Of a stretch of DNA of 64,000 nucleotides, positions 35,530 through 43,832 are shown one piece after another (within the stretch, counting starts at the first letter, position 1; each line of letters starts with the position of its first letter). Source of the stretch: Egibacter rhizosphaerae. Lineage in GTDB: Bacteria; Actinomycetota; Nitriliruptoria; Euzebyales; Egibacteraceae. The notes beneath the pieces were generated by a model. The model was given only the letters and a program-made list of their open reading frames with translations. It made no database searches and was not told the origin of the DNA. The stretch spans positions 2,976,001 through 3,040,000 of the forward strand of contig NZ_CP036402.1 in the NCBI RefSeq assembly GCF_004322855.1, read 5' to 3'. A program made the position numbers and the translations under genes.

Positions 35530-36314
35530 TGCGGGTCCTGGGGATCGACACGGCGAGCACCCGCTCGAGCGTCTGTATCGGAGGCGCCGACGGGCCGCTG
35601 GTGACGGCGTCGCTCGGCCGGCACCAGCAGCACGGCGAGTTCGTGACGCCGGCGGTCTCCTGGTGCCTCGATCGGGCCGGCCTGAGGCTCGACGACGTCG
35701 ACGGCGTCGCGGTGACCGTCGGCCCGGGTCTCTACACCGGGTTGCGCGTCGGCCTCGCGACGGCGCAGGTCCTCGCCCACGTGCGAGGCTGGCCGCTCGT
35801 GGGTCGCTCCTCGCTGGAAGTGCTCGCCCAACCGCTCGCCGAGGCACCCCACGGGCACCGCATCTGGGCGGTCCTCGACGCGCGGCGCGGCGAGCTGTTC
35901 TGGGCGAGCTACCGCGCGGGGCCGGGCGGCCCGGAGCCGCTCGACACCCCACGCGTCGGCACGATCGACGAGCTCGCCGAGGCGGTCGCCGGGACCGGGG
36001 AACCGGCCGTCTGCGTCGGGGACGGGGCAACGCGCCACCGCGAGGATCTGCTGGCCCGCGGTGTGCACGTCGCCTCGCCTTGGCTGGCACAGCCGAGCGC
36101 CGAAGCGCTGGTGGAGCTCTCCCTGGGGGCGTTCACCCGCGGCGAGACCACCGCTCCGGCGGAGCTGCGGCCGGTCTACCTGCGGGAGGTGGATGCGCGG
36201 ATCGGCTGGGGGCAGCGGGCAGCACTCCACGGCGGGCCGGGCGAGGGCGGACCGGGCCAGGGCGGACCGGGCCAGGCGGCCTCGCCGTCCACGGGAGAGG
36301 GGGCAGCCTCGTGA
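35529..36314 (+). CDS. tsaB: tRNA t6A biosynthesis protein TsaB
   Basis: TsaB is the ASKHA-fold partner that forms the TsaD-TsaB dimer for t6A synthesis. The 261-aa protein starts M-R-V-L-G-I-D-T-A-S-T and has the V-G-P-G-L-Y-T-G-L-R-V-G motif. The C-terminus ends in a Gly/Pro-rich tail of GGPGE/GGPGQ units encoded by a 15-bp tandem array (36231-36275). The start overlaps the tsaE stop by 1 nt and the stop overlaps the rimI start by 4 nt. Confidence 0.95.
   Translation: MRVLGIDTASTRSSVCIGGADGPLVTASLGRHQQHGEFVTPAVSWCLDRAGLRLDDVDGVAVTVGPGLYTGLRVGLATAQVLAHVRGWPLVGRSSLEVLAQPLAEAPHGHRIWAVLDARRGELFWASYRAGPGGPEPLDTPRVGTIDELAEAVAGTGEPAVCVGDGATRHREDLLARGVHVASPWLAQPSAEALVELSLGAFTRGETTAPAELRPVYLREVDARIGWGQRAALHGGPGEGGPGQGGPGQAASPSTGEGAAS
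36231..36275 (+). repeat. 15-bp x 3 tandem array at the tsaB 3' end
   Basis: Units at 36231-36245, 36246-36260 and 36261-36275. The last two are the identical GGCGGACCGGGCCAG. Translated in frame as GGPGE-GGPGQ-GGPGQ, just before the stop. Confidence 0.85.
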
Positions 36315-37162
36315 GAGAGGGCGGGCGCCTGACGGGATGGCCGACGCGGCGGCCCGCGGCGCGGACGGCGCTGCACGGCGTGCGGATCGAGCCGATGCGT
36401 CGGCGGCACCTCCGCCGGGTGCTGGCGATCGAGACGCGGCTCTACCCACGGCCGTGGACCCCGGAGGTGTTCGTGGGGGAGCTGGCTCGCGACGGTCGTT
36501 CCTACCTGGTGGCGCGGGTCCCGGGCCGCCTCGGGCGCCGGCGGGTCGTCGGCTACGGCGGCGTGTTGTTCCAGGCCGGGGAGGCGCACGTCACCACGGT
36601 GGCGGTCGATCCCGTCGAGCATCGCCGCAAGGTCGCGACCCGGCTGGTGATCGCGCTGCTCGAGGAGGCCCGGGAGCGCGGATCCCACGCCGCGACACTG
36701 GAGGTGCGAGCCGCGAACCATGGTGCCCAACGCCTGTACAGCGCGTTCGGGTTCGTGCCGAAGGGCGTGCGCCCGCGTTACTACCGTGAGACCGACGAGG
36801 ACGCGGTCGTGATGTGGATCGACGACCTGCGCGATCCGGCCGTTGGACGCCGCCTCGAGGCGCAACGCGCGCGCTTGGAGGCGCCGGGCGGGGCCAGCGG
36901 CGCCCCCGATCACGACGTCCCGTGGGTGACCGGGCGGGTCGGGCTCCACGCCGGAACGTCCGGTGGCGACGCGGCTGGTGGCGACACGGCTGGTGGCGAC
37001 GCGGCCGGGCATGAAGCGGGCGGGGGTGAGGCGGGCGGGGGTGACTCGGAGGGTGGATCGACCAACGCGGCAACGGGCATCCTCTCCGAAAGGGACAGGG
37101 CCCGTGCTCCCGGGCGGCAGGCGCCCGGGACGCGCGGAACCGAGGAACGAGGGCGCGACTGA
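36311..37162 (+). CDS. rimI: ribosomal-protein-S18 alanine N-acetyltransferase RimI, with a long repeat tail
   Basis: RimI acetylates the N-terminus of ribosomal protein S18. Residues 15-185 form a GNAT domain, with I-E-P-M-R-R-R-H-L near the start, the acetyl-CoA loop region H-R-R-K-V-A-T-R-L and N-H-G-A-Q-R-L-Y-S-A-F-G-F. The family is about 150 aa; here about 100 extra residues follow. These include six five-residue repeats (SGGDA, AGGDT, AGGDA, AGHEA, GGGEA, GGGDS) from a 15-bp array. GTG at 36311 overlaps the tsaB stop, and the stop overlaps the tsaD ATG by 1 nt. Confidence 0.88.
   Translation: MREGGRLTGWPTRRPAARTALHGVRIEPMRRRHLRRVLAIETRLYPRPWTPEVFVGELARDGRSYLVARVPGRLGRRRVVGYGGVLFQAGEAHVTTVAVDPVEHRRKVATRLVIALLEEARERGSHAATLEVRAANHGAQRLYSAFGFVPKGVRPRYYRETDEDAVVMWIDDLRDPAVGRRLEAQRARLEAPGGASGAPDHDVPWVTGRVGLHAGTSGGDAAGGDTAGGDAAGHEAGGGEAGGGDSEGGSTNAATGILSERDRARAPGRQAPGTRGTEERGRD
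36959..37048 (+). repeat. 15-bp x 6 degenerate tandem array at the rimI 3' end
   Basis: Six 15-bp units (36959-36973 through 37034-37048). Units 2 and 3 differ at one base (GCTGGTGGCGACACG and GCTGGTGGCGACGCG), and later units diverge progressively. In frame, the array gives Gly/Ala/Asp-rich pentapeptides. Confidence 0.8.
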
Positions 37163-38196
37163 TGCTGGTGCTCGGGATCGAGACGTCGTGCGACGAGACG
37201 GCTGCGGCGCTGGTCGCGGACGGCCGGGTCGTGCGCGCGAACGTGATCGGGAGTCAGTGGGAGCGCCATCGTCCCTACGGCGGGGTCGTCCCGGAGGTCG
37301 CGGCGCGCGCGCACCACGAGCTGCTGCTGCCGGTGCTCGACCGCACGCTCGCCGAGGGCGGCGCGACCTACCGCGACCTCGACGCCGTCGCGGTCACGCA
37401 CGGCCCGGGGCTGGTGGGCGCCCTGCTCGTGGGTCTCGCGGCCGGGAAGGCCGTCGCGCTCGCGCACGACGCGCCGCTGATCGGTGTGAACCACCTCGAG
37501 GGGCACGTCTATGCCGCGCAGCTCGAGTTCGGGACGCTCGAGCCACCCGCGGTCGCGCTCGTCGTCTCCGGTGGGCACACGAACGTGGCGCTCCTCGCCG
37601 AGGACGGTACGTTCGCGACGCTCGGCACGACGATCGACGACGCCGCCGGGGAGGCCTTCGACAAGGTCGCGCGGTTCCTCGGGCTCCCGTACCCCGGTGG
37701 GCCCGAGATAGACCGCGCCGCCCGCACCGGCGATCCGGCGGCCATCGCCTTTCCCCGAGCGAAGCAGGACGGGTCCTACGACTTCTCCCTGTCGGGCCTC
37801 AAGACGGCGGTCGTGCGGGAGCTCCGGCGTCGTGAGGCCGCCGGCCAGCCCGCTCCGATCGCGGATGTGGCCGCGAGCTTCCAGGAAGCGGTCGTCGACG
37901 TCGCGGTCGACAAGACGCTGCACGCGGCGACCGACCGTGGGATCGAGCAGGTGGTGATCGCCGGTGGTGTGGCCGCGAACTCGCGACTGCGCGAGCGCAT
38001 GGAGGCCGAGTGCGCCACCCGGGGCCTGCGCCTGCTCGCCCCCTCACCGGCGCTGTGCACCGACAACGGCGCGATGATCGCCGCGGCGGGCACGAACCGT
38101 CTCGCCCTCGGTGAGCGCAGCGCCCTCGACCTCGGCGTCGACCCGAACCTCGCGCTCACCGGCCCGGTGGCCGTCGCCGGGGGTGAGCGGCCGTGA
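37162..38196 (+). CDS. tsaD: tRNA N6-adenosine threonylcarbamoyltransferase TsaD
   Basis: TsaD transfers the threonylcarbamoyl group to A37 of tRNA. The 344-aa protein starts M-L-V-L-G-I-E-T-S-C-D-E-T. It has the metal-site histidines in the A-R-A-H-H-E-L-L-L-P segment (H51/H52 region), then V-S-G-G-H-T and G-G-V-A-A-N-S-R-L, and the late D-N-G-A-M-I-A motif. The ATG overlaps the rimI stop by 1 nt. The GNAT gene that follows overlaps its stop by 4 nt. Confidence 0.97.
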   Translation: MLVLGIETSCDETAAALVADGRVVRANVIGSQWERHRPYGGVVPEVAARAHHELLLPVLDRTLAEGGATYRDLDAVAVTHGPGLVGALLVGLAAGKAVALAHDAPLIGVNHLEGHVYAAQLEFGTLEPPAVALVVSGGHTNVALLAEDGTFATLGTTIDDAAGEAFDKVARFLGLPYPGGPEIDRAARTGDPAAIAFPRAKQDGSYDFSLSGLKTAVVRELRRREAAGQPAPIADVAASFQEAVVDVAVDKTLHAATDRGIEQVVIAGGVAANSRLRERMEAECATRGLRLLAPSPALCTDNGAMIAAAGTNRLALGERSALDLGVDPNLALTGPVAVAGGERP

Positions 38197-39038
38197 CCCA
38201 GACGCCGACCCACACCGAGGTGCGCGTGGTCGACCGGCACCTGGCGCCACGTGTGGCCGGCTGGCTCGAGGGCGACCCGACCCGCGACGGGGTGCTCGCG
38301 CACCAGCATCTGCTCGACGCGCTCGACAGCGGGGAGGAGGAGCGCGTGCTCGTGTGGCCGGCGGACGAACCCCGCGCGGTCGCCTTCCTCGCCTCGACCG
38401 GCACCTTGATCGTGTCGGGCGACGCCGCGGGCGGGCCACCCCTGGCCGCGCACCTGCACGGGAGCGGCTGGCGGGTGCTGCTCGGCGACGCTGCGCTCGG
38501 CCGTGCGCTCCTCGAGGCGGGCAGCCGCGGCGTCCTGCGCCGCCGCGGGCGGGCCCGCGAGCAGCGCCTCATGGGAACGCGCGAGCCCGTCGACCTTCCC
38601 CCGCCGGTCGGGTTGCGGCGGGCGCGGCCGGCCGACGAGGAGGCGGTGACCGAGCTCGCCGCCCGACTGCACGTCGAGGATCGGATGGGGCCGCCGCTGT
38701 CGCGCCCCGCGCGGGCGAGCGTCGGCGATCGCCTGCGTGACAGCATCGCGCGGGGTGCCACCTGGGTGGTGCCCCGGGACGGCGAGATCGTGGCGAAGGT
38801 CGACGTGGCGCTGGCGAGCCCACTTCGGGGTGCGCAGCTCGCGGGGGTCTACGTGGCCGAGGCGTGGCGTGGCCAGGGGATCGCGGCCTCGGCCATCGCT
38901 GCCGTGACGCGTGAGCTCATGGCGGAGGGCATGCCGGGGGTGACGCTGCACGTGCGCGCGGACAATGGGCCAGGTCGCCGGGCTTATGCCCGTGCGGGCT
39001 ACGCCGACATCGCTGAGTGGCTGCTCGCACTGCGCTGA
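38193..39038 (+). CDS. two-part GNAT family N-acetyltransferase
   Basis: The 281-aa protein has an N-terminal half resembling the DUF4081/GNAT-associated domain and a C-terminal GNAT domain. The latter has the acetyl-CoA loop A-W-R-G-Q-G-I-A-A and a late D-N-G-P-G-R-R-A-Y-A-R-A-G-Y motif. The overall layout recalls actinobacterial GNAT proteins of the Rv2867c type, but the substrate is unknown. GTG at 38193 overlaps the tsaD stop (GTGA), so it is the last gene of the t6A operon. Confidence 0.82.
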   Translation: MTQTPTHTEVRVVDRHLAPRVAGWLEGDPTRDGVLAHQHLLDALDSGEEERVLVWPADEPRAVAFLASTGTLIVSGDAAGGPPLAAHLHGSGWRVLLGDAALGRALLEAGSRGVLRRRGRAREQRLMGTREPVDLPPPVGLRRARPADEEAVTELAARLHVEDRMGPPLSRPARASVGDRLRDSIARGATWVVPRDGEIVAKVDVALASPLRGAQLAGVYVAEAWRGQGIAASAIAAVTRELMAEGMPGVTLHVRADNGPGRRAYARAGYADIAEWLLALR

Positions 39039-39237
39039 TCCGCTCGCCGGCGCCCCGGGAGACCAAGACCGGTCGGACAGGTTCCCGAGTGCCGGCGGCG
39101 GGGACGATCTGTACCGTGATGGCACGGTTGGTGGCGGGCCCACGACCCTGTGACATCCACCACTCGCGCCGGCACGGGTGCTCCGCCTTCCCGCGCCTCC
39201 CGGGTCCGGCGCCAGCACTGACTCCCTCGAGGCGACC

Positions 39238-40563
39238 ATGCCCGATCACGAAGCGATCCTGGCGCGGCTGCGCTCCAGCATCCTCATCCGTCCGCTCGCC
39301 TTCGTGATCGCGGGGGCGGTGCTGGCCTTGTTCATGCTCGCCGTCGACGCCGACCCGAACGTCGGCCTGCCGACCGGGGTGGCCTTCGAGCCCGAGAGCG
39401 CGCGGCTGCTCTACGGGACGTTGGCCGGCGCGGTGCTGACCGTCGCCGGTATCACGTTCTGGGTGCGCGCCGCGAGCGTGCAGCTCGCGGCCGCCCAGTA
39501 CTCGCCCCGCGTGGTGCACGGGTTCCTGTCGGACTGGTTCCAGCAGTCGATGATGGGCCTGCTGGTCGGCATCTTCACGTACATCGTGATCGTCTTCCGC
39601 GCGATCCCCTCGAGCAACGGGATCGCGGCCCGCGCCGCGGCGACGCCGGACCTGGCGGTCATGCTGGGGGTCATCCTCGCCGGGGGCTCGGTGCTCGTCA
39701 TCCTCGTCGCGATCCGCAACGCGGTCGCGTCCATGCAGCCGGGGGCGCTGGCCCGCCGCATCACCGACCTCACCGTCGAGCGGATCCGCGAGGCGCACCG
39801 TGCGCGGGTCGAGGACTCCGGGATCGCTCATGCGGGCGCCGACGTGCTGCCCACCGGCGCCGGCTATGTGGTCCGGGCCTCGAACACCGGATGGGTGCAA
39901 CGCATCCGGGTGAACGAGCTGCTCGGGGCCATGCCCGAGGGCACGGTGGTGCGCCTCAAGGTCCGCGTCGGACTGTTCGTGGTGCGTGGCCGGCCGCTGT
40001 GCACCGTGTGGCAGGGCGACCGGCCGCACACGCTGTCCGAGCGGGCGGTCGATGCCCAGGTACAGAAGGCCGTGCAGCTCGGGCGCACCCGCATCCTCGC
40101 GAGCGACGTGGACTACGGCATCCAGCAGCTCGTCGACGTCGCGATCGCGTCGCTGTCCCAGGGCAGCGCGGACGCCGGGAGCGCCTACGAGGTCATCATC
40201 CACCTCGAGATCGTGCTGCGGGAACTGCTCGAACGCGATCTGCCGCCGACGGTCACCGTCGACGAGCAGAACCGCGTGGTCGTCCGGGTCCGTGATTTCA
40301 CGTTCGACGACTACGTCACCGAGGCGTTCGACCGCCTGCGGCTCACCGCGGCACCGCACCCTCAGGTGGCCGGAGCGGTGCTCTCGAGCATCGGCGCGCT
40401 CGTGTACGACGCCCACGAACTCGGTCGGCCGCAGCGTGCGACGCCGTTGCGGCGGCAGGCCAGCCTGCAACTTCGCTCGTGCGAGGCGGCGGGGCTCCTC
40501 GACCACGACCTCGAGCAGCTGCACGTCATCGCCGACCGGTGGGGCCTGGCCGCGGCGGCCTGA
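39238..40563 (+). CDS. DUF2254 family membrane protein
   Basis: The 441-aa protein has four predicted membrane helices in its N-terminal half (about residues 17-36, 57-77, 101-119 and 137-158). A soluble C-terminal part of the DUF2254 family follows, with G-Y-V-V-R-A-S-N-T-G-W-V and D-V-D-Y-G-I-Q-Q-L-V-D-V-A. The function is unknown. The ATG at 39238 agrees with a charged cytosolic start; an upstream in-frame start would add 20 Pro/Ser-rich residues. A tandem array begins at its stop codon. Confidence 0.85.
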   Translation: MPDHEAILARLRSSILIRPLAFVIAGAVLALFMLAVDADPNVGLPTGVAFEPESARLLYGTLAGAVLTVAGITFWVRAASVQLAAAQYSPRVVHGFLSDWFQQSMMGLLVGIFTYIVIVFRAIPSSNGIAARAAATPDLAVMLGVILAGGSVLVILVAIRNAVASMQPGALARRITDLTVERIREAHRARVEDSGIAHAGADVLPTGAGYVVRASNTGWVQRIRVNELLGAMPEGTVVRLKVRVGLFVVRGRPLCTVWQGDRPHTLSERAVDAQVQKAVQLGRTRILASDVDYGIQQLVDVAIASLSQGSADAGSAYEVIIHLEIVLRELLERDLPPTVTVDEQNRVVVRVRDFTFDDYVTEAFDRLRLTAAPHPQVAGAVLSSIGALVYDAHELGRPQRATPLRRQASLQLRSCEAAGLLDHDLEQLHVIADRWGLAAAA

Positions 40564-40635
40564 CCCCCCCGACGGCCTGATCCCGCGGCGGCTCGGCGCG
40601 CGAGGGCCTGACCCCTCGGCGGCTCGGTGCGCGCG
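40557..40635 (+). repeat. 31-bp tandem array beginning at the DUF2254 gene stop
   Basis: Units at 40574-40604 and 40605-40635 match at 27 of 31 positions. Each begins GGCCTGA, the same 7 bases that form the last Ala codon and TGA of the DUF2254 gene (40557-40563). That gene end therefore looks like a partial extra copy. Confidence 0.7.
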
Positions 40636-40659
40636 GGCGCGCCTCCGGGTGCCCCGGGG

Positions 40660-41148
40660 TCAGGCGGTGGAGAGCACGCCCTCGTCCTCGAGGCGGACGA
40701 TGAGGTCCTCGGGCTCGGTGCCGTAGATCACGCTGAGCGCTCGGAGGTCCTCACCGCGAATCGTCAGCACGTTGCCGTTGAAGTCGCCCCGCTGCAACTG
40801 GATCGTGTGTGCGAACCGGCTGACCGGCTGGAGCTCGGGGTCCAGCTCGGAACTCGCCAGCCGGCGCAGGTCGAGCATCACTCGCGGTGGCCCTGCGGGC
40901 CCCCCGCGGCCGGCGCTCCCATCGTCCTTGGGCAGGAGCTCCGAGACCGGGACGTTGTAGAACTCGCCGAGCTCGGCGAGCTTCGCCACCGATACCGCTC
41001 GATCGCCGCGCTCGTAGGAACCGACGACGACCGCCTTCCACTTGCCTTCGGACAGCTCCTCGACCTGCTGCAGCGTCAGGCCCTGTTGCTGCCTGATCGC
41101 GCGCAGGCGGTTGCCGAGCCGCCGTTGGTAGTCGTTCTCGCTCACCAC
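40660..41148 (-). CDS. bldD: BldD-like XRE-family transcriptional regulator with a c-di-GMP signature
   Basis: BldD is the c-di-GMP-responsive repressor of actinobacterial development. The 162-aa protein is close to BldD in size (167 aa in Streptomyces). An N-terminal helix-turn-helix (residues 8-66; L-T-L-Q-Q-V-E-E-L-S) is followed by a C-terminal domain with R120-G-D122, eight residues, then R131-G-E-D134. That is an exact RxD-X8-RxxD signature, which binds tetrameric c-di-GMP in BldD. AGGAGG lies 6 nt before the GTG at 41148; a second GTG at 41145 is possible. A perfect BldD box (TCAC-N5-GTAA) lies at 41250-41262, about 100 bp upstream, consistent with autoregulation. It is divergent from groES. 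Confidence 0.9.
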   Translation of the reverse strand: MVSENDYQRRLGNRLRAIRQQQGLTLQQVEELSEGKWKAVVVGSYERGDRAVSVAKLAELGEFYNVPVSELLPKDDGSAGRGGPAGPPRVMLDLRRLASSELDPELQPVSRFAHTIQLQRGDFNGNVLTIRGEDLRALSVIYGTEPEDLIVRLEDEGVLSTA

Positions 41149-41249
41149 CGTGGACCTCCTGACCCACCGCGCACGGGGCACGGAGCCCGGTCGCGCCGAA
41201 TCGATGTCTCCGCCGCCACATCCGCCGGGGGTGGATGATCGACCTGTAC

Positions 41250-41262
41250 TCACTCAGCGTAA
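41250..41262. promoter_or_regulatory. BldD box upstream of the BldD-like gene
   Basis: TCACTCAGCGTAA fits the published palindromic BldD consensus TNAC-N5-GTNA at every fixed position. It lies in the 478-bp gap between the BldD-like gene and groES, about 100 bp from the former's start. Confidence 0.6.
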
Positions 41263-41364
41263 AGCATCCAGGTCGTCACGTCGACTATCCGTGTGCACCG
41301 GACAGAAACGAAGCACATCTGAGCCTCTTACGATCAAGTATAGGTGATGCGGCAGCGGGTTGGC

Positions 41365-41393
41365 TTGCACCCGTCATGCGTGATTGCTAACTT
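41365..41393 (+). promoter_or_regulatory. groES-groEL vegetative promoter
   Basis: TTGCAC (41365-41370), a 17-bp spacer and TAACTT (41388-41393). The CIRCE operator begins 6 bp after the -10, covering the expected start site. The untranslated leader to groES would be about 225 nt. Confidence 0.7.
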
Positions 41394-41398
41394 TCGGA

Positions 41399-41425
41399 GT
41401 AGCACTCTAGTGGTGCGAGTGCCAG
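41399..41425. promoter_or_regulatory. CIRCE operator (HrcA site)
   Basis: GTAGCACTC, 9 bp, GAGTGCCAG. The CIRCE consensus is TTAGCACTC-N9-GAGTGCTAA. The inner 8 of 9 left bases and 6 contiguous right bases match with correct spacing. This predicts heat-inducible repression of groES-groEL by HrcA, which is not encoded in this window. Confidence 0.85.
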
Positions 41426-41626
41426 TCCCGCTCCTGGCGTCCCTGTGGCGCAGTCGCGTGCGGGCTGGAGCGGTTGCTCCGCCCTGCCCGCAGCAGGGGC
41501 GCGTCCGCCAATGGGGGCGCCCGCGGCGCCACCGGCCGGACACCGCACCACCGACCCGAGAGGCGCCGATGCGCCGTCAGCGACAGTGAACGGCGCCCGA
41601 GCAATCGAACACGGAGGAGGCAACAC

Positions 41627-41935
41627 ATGGCGACCGCGACGAAGGTCACCCTCAAGCCCCTCGATGACCGCGTCGTCGTACGCGCGATCGAGGCCGAGCA
41701 GACAACGGCCAGCGGGCTCGTGATCCCCGACACGGCCAAGGAGAAGCCCCAGGAGGGCGAGGTCGTCGCCGTCGGTCCGGGTCGGGTCACCGACTCCGGC
41801 GACCGGGTCACGCTCGACGTGAAGGAGGGCGACCGGATCGTCTACTCCAAGTACGGCGGGACCGAGGTGAAGCTCGACGGCGAGGAGTTCCTGATCCTCT
41901 CCGCCCGGGACATCCTCGCCGTGGTCGAGCGCTAG
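41627..41935 (+). CDS. groES: co-chaperonin GroES
   Basis: The 102-aa Hsp10 caps the GroEL chamber. It starts with K-P-L-D-D-R-V-V-V and has the mobile loop region T-A-S-G-L-V-I-P and the late Y-S-K-Y-G-G-T-E-V segment. GGAGGAGG lies 6 nt before the ATG at 41627. It leads the groES-groEL operon, with 67 bp to groEL. The BldD-like gene is divergent. Control is by CIRCE. Confidence 0.98.
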   Translation: MATATKVTLKPLDDRVVVRAIEAEQTTASGLVIPDTAKEKPQEGEVVAVGPGRVTDSGDRVTLDVKEGDRIVYSKYGGTEVKLDGEEFLILSARDILAVVER

Positions 41936-41999
41936 AACGCGCCACCCCGAACCACACCACGCATCGCAAGTAGGTCTCACGCAGTACGAGGAGGAGTAA

Positions 42000-43643
<1,644 letters not shown>

Positions 43644-43672
43644 CCCACCGCCGGCCCACCGGCAGGGTGATT

Positions 43673-43708
43673 CGAGCGGGGCGGTCCCACGAGGGGCCGC
43701 CCCGTTCG
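43673..43708 (+). terminator. hairpin terminator after groEL
   Basis: 12-bp arms CGAGCGGGGCGG / CCGCCCCGTTCG (one G-T pair) with a 12-nt loop, 30 bp after the groEL stop. The stem is strong and there is no T tract, as is usual in high-GC actinobacteria. Confidence 0.7.
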
Positions 43709-43832
43709 TGTGCGCTCCGGGGACGCTCGCCCCCTCGCGCGGGCTGCGCGACCGGCCGTTCCGGGCCGGGTCGGCACCCTGGACGCTGGGGCTAGCATGG
43801 GACGCATCGGTACGGTCCAGGGGAGTGAGCGG

